NCBI GenBank assembly: GCA_946183925.1
Contig: CAMHDS010000007.1
Coordinates: 1-60,279 of the forward strand
From: an uncultured Fibrobacter sp.
GTDB lineage: Bacteria; Fibrobacterota; Fibrobacteria; Fibrobacterales; Fibrobacteraceae
Length of the DNA stretch: 60,279 bases
Reading direction: 5' to 3'
Of the stretch, positions 56,601 to 60,279 are shown piece by piece. How positions within the stretch are numbered: the first letter of the stretch is position 1; the number at the start of each line of letters is the position of its first letter. The notes below the pieces were generated by a model. The model was not told where the DNA came from. It worked only from the letters and a program-made list of their open reading frames with translations, and did not search any database. The translations under genes and the position numbers were made by a program.

Positions 56601-58600
56601 TTACGCCAAAAGACTTTGAAATGCTTAATGCTCATTATAAGCATAAAGCTGAAGCAATTCATATTGTTGGTGAATACGCTAAAATGATGCTTACCAATGA
56701 GCAAATGGCTCAGCAGTTGCTAGATGATTATTTTGTAATGGATATTGCAGATTTCCGTTTGAAGTATATGCAGGGTGTAGCCCAGATGGATTCTGTATCC
56801 GATGACTTAAAGCGAAAAATTGAAAAAGTCAATGACGAACAACGCAAAGTCATAAAAAGTCGCAAGAAACATATTCTGGTAGGAGCTGGTCCCGGTTCGG
56901 GAAAAACACATTTGCTTGTCCATAAAGTCGCTTCGCTCTTGTGGATTGAAGAGGCAAAGCCCGATTCTATTTTGTGCCTGACATACACACGCGCTGCATG
57001 CCGAGAACTCAGAAAGCGCCTATTTGATTTGGCGGGGCCATTAGCAGCTAAAGTTGTCATTACCACATTCCATTCGCTAGCGTTCTCTATACTCGGAGTG
57101 CAGGGAAATAAGAAAGCTCTCGAAAATGCCGACGATGTTGTTTCTAAGGCGGCTGAACTTCTTGAATCCGGAGAAGATGTTGGCGTGGGAGCCCCCGGAG
57201 TCATTCTTGTTGATGAATTCCAAGATCTGTCTGCAGGGGAATACCGCCTATTACGAGCTCTTTATGATTTAGGAGAAAAGGATCCCCGCGTTATCGTCGT
57301 TGGCGATGATGACCAAAGTATTTTCGCATTCCGAGGAAGCTCTTCTCAGTATTTCCAGAAATTTGCCGATGAATTTCCGAATACAGAAAAATTCTACTTA
57401 ACGACAAATTACCGCTCTGTCGCTGGACTTGTACGAGCGAATGCAAAATTACTTGATTTGATGACAGAACGAGTAAAAGAAGGTTCGCAACAATTTGCAT
57501 TAAAACAAGACAAGGCATCGCTAGCATTCTATGAAGAAAGCGACAAGGCTACAGCGGCTTTTGCTGCAGCAGAAATTCTGGCAAAAAGATTTTCATCAAA
57601 TTCAACAGAGTCCTATTGTATTTTGACGAGGGATAATGCGGAAGCCTTTTTGGCTGCTGCTAAATTAGAGGAAAAGAATGTTCCATATCGTCTTCTTAAG
57701 GGGCGAGACAAGGATAAATGCCCCATTGAGAAAACGCGAGAAATTTTAGGATTCAGTAAAATCCTCCAAGAGGATCCACGGGTAGGTAAATTCCCGTGGA
57801 GTGCGAAAGAATTTAAGCGACTTGCGGATGGTTATAAAACGAATCATAAAACAGAATGTTCTTTTGAATTATTGGATGCCTTAGTAAATGATTTTATAGA
57901 GACAGAAACAGCTTGTGGCGAAGACGAAATCACATTAGGGGATTTCAACCAGTATTTGAGCGAAGTGTCGTATAGCGACTTTGCTACGAAAAACATGGGT
58001 GCGGTTTCTATAGGGACAATGCATAGCGCAAAAGGACTTGAATGGGATAATGTAATTCTTGCGCTAGGTTCATGGGCGTTGAAAGAAGCTGACGAGAAAA
58101 AAACACAAGAAAATTATCGTCTGCTTTATGTCGCGGCAACACGTGCAAAGAAGTCGCTAACTATTATTGGCGCTGAAAAAATGCTGCCGCAAGAATGGTT
58201 AAGTCATTTTGTCAAGCAAGGTAAAATTAACGGTGTGGCCATCCCGAAGGTTCTGCATATCGAAACGGGACTCAGTGACATGGCTTTGGGACAGTATCTG
58301 AAAAAAGGTGATTCTAGCGATGTTTTTGTTGAAAAGCTACAACAGGTGTTAGAAAAAGAATCGATAGGAACATCCCTTTCCGTAGAACTTCATCCCAAAA
58401 TAGGAAACTACTGTATAAAACAAGGTTCACTTTATTGGGCATGGTTCGCAAAGGATTTTACTGGCGGCCTTGTGAAAAGCCTGGCAAAGAACATCCTTGT
58501 TCCACAAAAGGCGATCCTTTCGCAAGTTGTCCGCTGGACATCTGAAGACGGGCAAGAAACCTGGGTGCCGCTGTTTAGAGTGGAATTCGCAAAAAAATAA
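53654..58600 (+). CDS. Exonuclease-RecQ-UvrD fusion helicase
   Basis: 1648-aa DNA-processing machine. Domain order: DEDD-type 3'-5' exonuclease (1-115; FFDLEY with Asp11/Glu13, GHNVLRHD, YHKLRKEY, PLEDARL); Cys-rich zinc element (CGDSQCPYC, about 240-248); RecQ helicase (Walker A FPTGGGKSMTF from residue 294, DEAHCFSGWGHDFR about 399-412, QEAGRAGRDPK about 588); winged-helix region; then an SF1 UvrD helicase (Walker A GAGPGSGKTH about 1077-1086, DEFQDLSAGEYRLL about 1186, GDDDQSIFAFRG about 1217, MHSAKGLEWDNV about 1456, LLYVAATRAKKSL about 1489). Both ATPase sites look intact. A truncated paralog is at 6025-7005. Likely DNA repair or phage defence. Confidence 0.9.
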   Translation: MPDFSKFLFFDLEYNPETQKVREYGFILGEECVRDKNPAKLESAALKAKFIVGHNVLRHDAPILRQYFSIDFPNVKVLDTLMLSSLLFPRKPYHKLRKEYLHNEDDPSDPLEDARLCKKLLEDCIEKWKSYPWQLQYLLFQFLKNEPGFAPFFELVDVPSTLKLRHKIAEIQRWFTSNYEKTICLRQDFQNEWKAYRAEWCFLLTLFHEEGPSDYVPYWVRYQYPHLENILHRRRLVPCGDSQCPYCSEQLSSTKQLKKWFGFDSFRSFNGEKIPLQQQVVESAMRGQSLLAVFPTGGGKSMTFQLPALIAGTQVGALTAVISPIVALMKDQVDVLEKRRQIGDAAYINSLLSPAERKDVIEKVRNGEKNILYISPESLRSNTTFNLLKHRRVERIVVDEAHCFSGWGHDFRVDYLYLADFLKDLQREKNLESPISVSCFTATAKQSVVDDICGYFKERLNLELVKFISPAKRTNLTYKVIESSESPNERRKQLVNVLREYSGPKIIYASKVKTTESLAEELYNRGFASACYNGKMESEKKMTIQDQFQNGEVDTMVATTAFGMGVDKDNVELVAHYEISSTLENYVQEAGRAGRDPKLQASCVALFNPKDLDTNFQILQQSKLSAQEISAVWKVLKKTAGNQNRIIMSALEIADLCGWTEKETDASVNTTKVKLAILVLEEQGFLKRKRNRTQMYGSSISVDSAEEARERIGSDKIETANSVENIAYRIIHHIISKRWTRSPECALDELTVNLGLTREQANDGLRLLRTLNLLNEEDDWSARLQRKGNDTPRSLLKAASELQEELLKACEGKGVNDRFVIDMTKLNSRLNQRDDSIGASTSRRNLFIFRGILRYWAHESVAEIHLVEAGHQVYQIEFLVPPESVKENLKKQWQIFDKVIDALTDMQKEQSHKNGNIVWFSLNSLMRKMYGEKAVSRIEMQKQLEYALLFLHLVGSITLDHGLVVFYTGLVLELNPEAKQRSFTPKDFEMLNAHYKHKAEAIHIVGEYAKMMLTNEQMAQQLLDDYFVMDIADFRLKYMQGVAQMDSVSDDLKRKIEKVNDEQRKVIKSRKKHILVGAGPGSGKTHLLVHKVASLLWIEEAKPDSILCLTYTRAACRELRKRLFDLAGPLAAKVVITTFHSLAFSILGVQGNKKALENADDVVSKAAELLESGEDVGVGAPGVILVDEFQDLSAGEYRLLRALYDLGEKDPRVIVVGDDDQSIFAFRGSSSQYFQKFADEFPNTEKFYLTTNYRSVAGLVRANAKLLDLMTERVKEGSQQFALKQDKASLAFYEESDKATAAFAAAEILAKRFSSNSTESYCILTRDNAEAFLAAAKLEEKNVPYRLLKGRDKDKCPIEKTREILGFSKILQEDPRVGKFPWSAKEFKRLADGYKTNHKTECSFELLDALVNDFIETETACGEDEITLGDFNQYLSEVSYSDFATKNMGAVSIGTMHSAKGLEWDNVILALGSWALKEADEKKTQENYRLLYVAATRAKKSLTIIGAEKMLPQEWLSHFVKQGKINGVAIPKVLHIETGLSDMALGQYLKKGDSSDVFVEKLQQVLEKESIGTSLSVELHPKIGNYCIKQGSLYWAWFAKDFTGGLVKSLAKNILVPQKAILSQVVRWTSEDGQETWVPLFRVEFAKK

Positions 58601-58682
58601 TCTCTCGGTCGTCGCAAGAGATGCGACAAATCATTGAAAATGTATCGGATTTGAGTTGTCAAGCATTCCTTGACAACTTAAA

Positions 58683-58756
58683 AGCGGTGCGTTGCGGGGT
58701 GTCCCCGCAGAAGGGGTAGCGAGCAACGAAGTGCGAGCGAGGGGAAGGCTTTCCCC
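58683..58756. repeat. GC-rich hairpin repeat element, copy D
   Basis: GTGCGTTGCGGGGTGTCCCC, GCAGAAGGGGTAGCGAGCAA, GTGCGAGCGA, then GGGGAAGGCTTTCCCC (58741-58756). Same architecture as copy B: CGTTGC/GCAACG enclosing GCGGGG/CCCCGC. It directly follows the fusion helicase gene. Confidence 0.75.
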
Positions 58757-58785
58757 TCCTTTCAAATAAAAAACGCTTCAACCTA

Positions 58786-58814
58786 TTGACAATCGGGATT
58801 TCTGAAACTATATT
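58786..58814 (+). promoter_or_regulatory. Promoter of the antitoxin-acetyltransferase pair
   Basis: TTGACA (58786-58791), 17-bp spacer, TATATT (58809-58814). Near-consensus, about 120 bp upstream of the small gene. Confidence 0.8.
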
Positions 58815-58817
58815 TAG

Positions 58818-58831
58818 TGCACAAGTGTGCA
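58818..58831 (+). promoter_or_regulatory. Palindromic operator candidate at the transcription start
   Basis: TGCACA-AG-TGTGCA, 3 bp downstream of the -10 box, so a bound protein would block initiation. Position fits autoregulation by the small antitoxin-like protein downstream. Confidence 0.5.
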
Positions 58832-58932
58832 GAAACTATTTTTTTTAACCCCACCTTTTTAGCTTGTAGGAGGAAAGGAGTACATAGCGTTGTTGACCAT
58901 AATGGCAAAAAAAGATAAATTTTGGGGAAATT

Positions 58933-59127
58933 ATGGCTCTTGAAATAAGAAACATTCCGGTTCTAACAGGCTCTACGGCAGAGTCATTTGTGCGTGCTGC
59001 CGAAGAACGCGAAAAGAACCCCCGTCATCTCGGGCTCAAGGTTTCCTTCGCCCAGATTGACGAAATGGCCGACCGCGCCCGTTCTTATAGAGAGGCCCAT
59101 AATGGAAAGAATCCGTTTAGCATCTGA
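58933..59127 (+). CDS. Probable antitoxin of a GNAT toxin pair (64 aa)
   Basis: MALEIRNIPVLTGSTAESFV followed by an Arg/Glu/Lys-rich helical part (AAEEREKNP, QIDEMADRARSYREAH). Resembles tiny partners that begin with an (M)xIxxIPVLxGxxAxxF signature and precede acetyltransferase toxins (recall, not searched). Its end overlaps the next gene's start by 26 bp, so the two are translationally coupled. A strong AGGAGG at 58868 lies well upstream and belongs to a different reading frame. Its own ribosome site (GGGGAAA) is modest. Confidence 0.65.
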   Translation: MALEIRNIPVLTGSTAESFVRAAEEREKNPRHLGLKVSFAQIDEMADRARSYREAHNGKNPFSI

Positions 59128-59710
59128 TTGCACAATTTATCCCATCGACAAAAATACAGACTTGTCTTCATTTTGCTGTGGAGATGGGGATTTGGACGAA
59201 TTTTTTCGGAATGACGCTTACCTGTATTCCGCCCAACTCTTAGGGAAAAGTTATATCGCCGTAACGAACGCTGGTTCGCCTCAGATTGCATGTGCATTCA
59301 CCTTGGCAAATGATAGCATAAAATCTACGATGATTCCCAAATCTTCCAGAAACCGACTAGAGCGGAAGGTTCCTAATGCAAAGCATACGCGAACATACTC
59401 TGCGCTATTGATAGGGCGTCTAGGTGTAAACGGTCATTTTCAAAGGAGTGGGCTGCATTTGGGAAGCCAAATCATAGACTATCTGATCTCGTGGTTTGTT
59501 CATCCCGACAATAAAACTGGTTGCCGTTTTATGGTTGTTGACGCGTACAATCGTCCTGGGACCATAGGCTTTTATCAAAAGAATGGATTTCATTTTTTGT
59601 ATTCGGATGAAAATCTCGAGAAAGAAGCTTTTCACATCGATACTAGTCAAACACTAAATACGCGGATGATGTATTTAGATTTGATTGACTTTGTGTCACT
59701 GAAAAATTGA
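59102..59710 (+). CDS. GNAT-family N-acetyltransferase (probable toxin)
   Basis: 202 aa from ATG 59102 (MERIRLASDCTIYPIDKNTD); longer starts overlap the preceding gene completely. GNAT signature parts: HTRTYSALLIGRLGVNGHFQ RSGLHLGS (acetyl-CoA loop QRSGLHLGS), NRPGTIGFYQKNGFHFL (late beta-alpha). The small overlapping partner, own promoter and palindromic operator fit a TacAT/AtaT-type toxin-antitoxin system that acetylates charged tRNA, but a metabolic acetyltransferase is possible. Confidence 0.75.
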   Translation: MERIRLASDCTIYPIDKNTDLSSFCCGDGDLDEFFRNDAYLYSAQLLGKSYIAVTNAGSPQIACAFTLANDSIKSTMIPKSSRNRLERKVPNAKHTRTYSALLIGRLGVNGHFQRSGLHLGSQIIDYLISWFVHPDNKTGCRFMVVDAYNRPGTIGFYQKNGFHFLYSDENLEKEAFHIDTSQTLNTRMMYLDLIDFVSLKN

Positions 59711-59730
59711 ATCGCTCCATTCCCCGCTTT

Positions 59731-60279
59731 TTACTCGTACAGTCCTTTGCTAAAGTAACGGTCGCCGCGGTCGGGGGCTACGAACACGATGTTTCCGCGG
59801 GCACCCGAGGCGATGAGTTTTTTGGCTGCGGTGAACGCGGCACCCGAAGAGGAGCCTGCGAAGATTCCTTCTTTCTTGGCGAGTTCGCGAGCACCGCCAA
59901 AAGCGTCGTCATCGTTGATTTTGATGACCTGATCCACGAGCGACATGTCCATGGTGTCGGCGATAAAGTCGTTGCCGATTCCTTCGATGTTGTAGTCGCC
60001 ATGCTCGCCCCCGCCCATGGTAGAGCCGATTGGGTCTGCAAGCATGCCCTTGATGTTCGGGTTCTTTTCCTTAAGCGCCTTGAGGATTCCGCTGAAGGTG
60101 CCGCCACTGCCTGCGCCAGCCACCACGTAGTCGATTTGTCCGTCGAGGTCTTCGTAGATTTCGGGGCCGGTGGTTTCGTAATGGGCCAGCGGGTTGGCCA
60201 TGTTGCGGAACTGCCTTAGCGAAACAGAGCCCGGAATTTGCGTCAGGAGTTCTTCGGCCTTCTTTTCGGCGCCGAGCAT
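59731..60279 (-). CDS. cysK: Cysteine synthase, C-terminal part (cut by window edge)
   Basis: PLP-dependent enzyme making cysteine from O-acetylserine and sulfide. The 182 residues visible include VVAGAGSGGTFSGILKALKE (phosphate-binding loop), IEGIGNDFIADTMD, AGSSSGAAFTAAKKLI and NIVFVAPDRGDRYFSKGLYE, all typical of the cysteine synthase/cystathionine beta-synthase family. The N-terminus with the Schiff-base Lys lies to the right of the window. Together with the two MetY copies it completes sulfide assimilation. A cystathionine beta-synthase is less likely for a bacterium but cannot be excluded. Confidence 0.88.
   Translation of the reverse strand: MLGAEKKAEELLTQIPGSVSLRQFRNMANPLAHYETTGPEIYEDLDGQIDYVVAGAGSGGTFSGILKALKEKNPNIKGMLADPIGSTMGGGEHGDYNIEGIGNDFIADTMDMSLVDQVIKINDDDAFGGARELAKKEGIFAGSSSGAAFTAAKKLIASGARGNIVFVAPDRGDRYFSKGLYE

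Overview
The window reads as chromosome of a Fibrobacter-type bacterium (FCB group). The evidence is two secreted lipoproteins with the FISUMP domain (Fibrobacter succinogenes major paralogous domain), a TIGR02147-family regulator, several Ser-rich-linker lipoproteins, an mS38/COX24-like mini ribosomal protein otherwise typical of FCB bacteria, and an anaerobic ribonucleotide reductase. There is no prophage or complete IS. About half of the window is ordinary housekeeping DNA and half is accessory DNA.

Layout. 1-5.9 kb: nuoA, a FISUMP lipoprotein, metY, citrate synthase and an aminotransferase. 5.9-11.5 kb: an accessory island holding a decayed exonuclease-RecQ gene fused to a nuclease tail; a cassette of one ~500-aa membrane-anchored protein plus three tiny proteins (47, 53 and 35 aa) bracketed by direct copies of a GC-rich hairpin repeat; and an ORF6N gene broken by a 79-bp palindromic insert. 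11.6-19.9 kb: a FISUMP lipoprotein, ilvE, recD2, the mini ribosomal protein, an Fe-alcohol dehydrogenase with an SDR, and a PHP metallohydrolase. 20-28.5 kb: envelope genes (barrel protein, bamD, lptF, lptG), a diguanylate cyclase, an SSS symporter and a lipoprotein. 28.8-32 kb: class III ribonucleotide reductase, in which the glycyl-radical domain is a separate 48-aa gene between nrdD and nrdG. 32-36.6 kb: rhomboid protease, hipBA, a hairpin-rich spacer, tRNA-Gly(GCC) and a membrane adenylate cyclase. 36.7-45.2 kb: hemW and two large surface proteins. 45.3-49.2 kb: small lipoproteins under a TIGR02147 regulator. 49.6-52.5 kb: a second Fe-alcohol dehydrogenase and a second metY with a structured leader that encodes a 15-aa peptide. 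52.7-59.7 kb: a metallophosphoesterase, a 1648-aa exonuclease-RecQ-UvrD fusion, and a probable GNAT toxin-antitoxin pair. 59.7-60.3 kb: the C-terminal part of cysteine synthase, cut by the window edge.

Three points stand out. (1) NrdD is split, and its glycyl-radical loop is encoded by a separate 48-codon gene; the gap is filled with heptamer repeats. (2) Short heptamer arrays, analogous in form to cyanobacterial STRRs, occur in at least nine places, often as inverted pairs, and once inside a coding sequence. (3) Two copies of an exonuclease-RecQ gene are present, one intact and fused to a UvrD helicase and one truncated just after Walker A, both in accessory islands with toxin/nuclease-like neighbours and the same GC-rich hairpin repeats.

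Metabolic links: the two MetY enzymes and CysK cover direct sulfhydrylation and cysteine synthesis; citrate synthase, NuoA, IlvE and the Fe-dependent dehydrogenases are core carbon and energy functions; NrdD/NrdG and HemW indicate anaerobic life.
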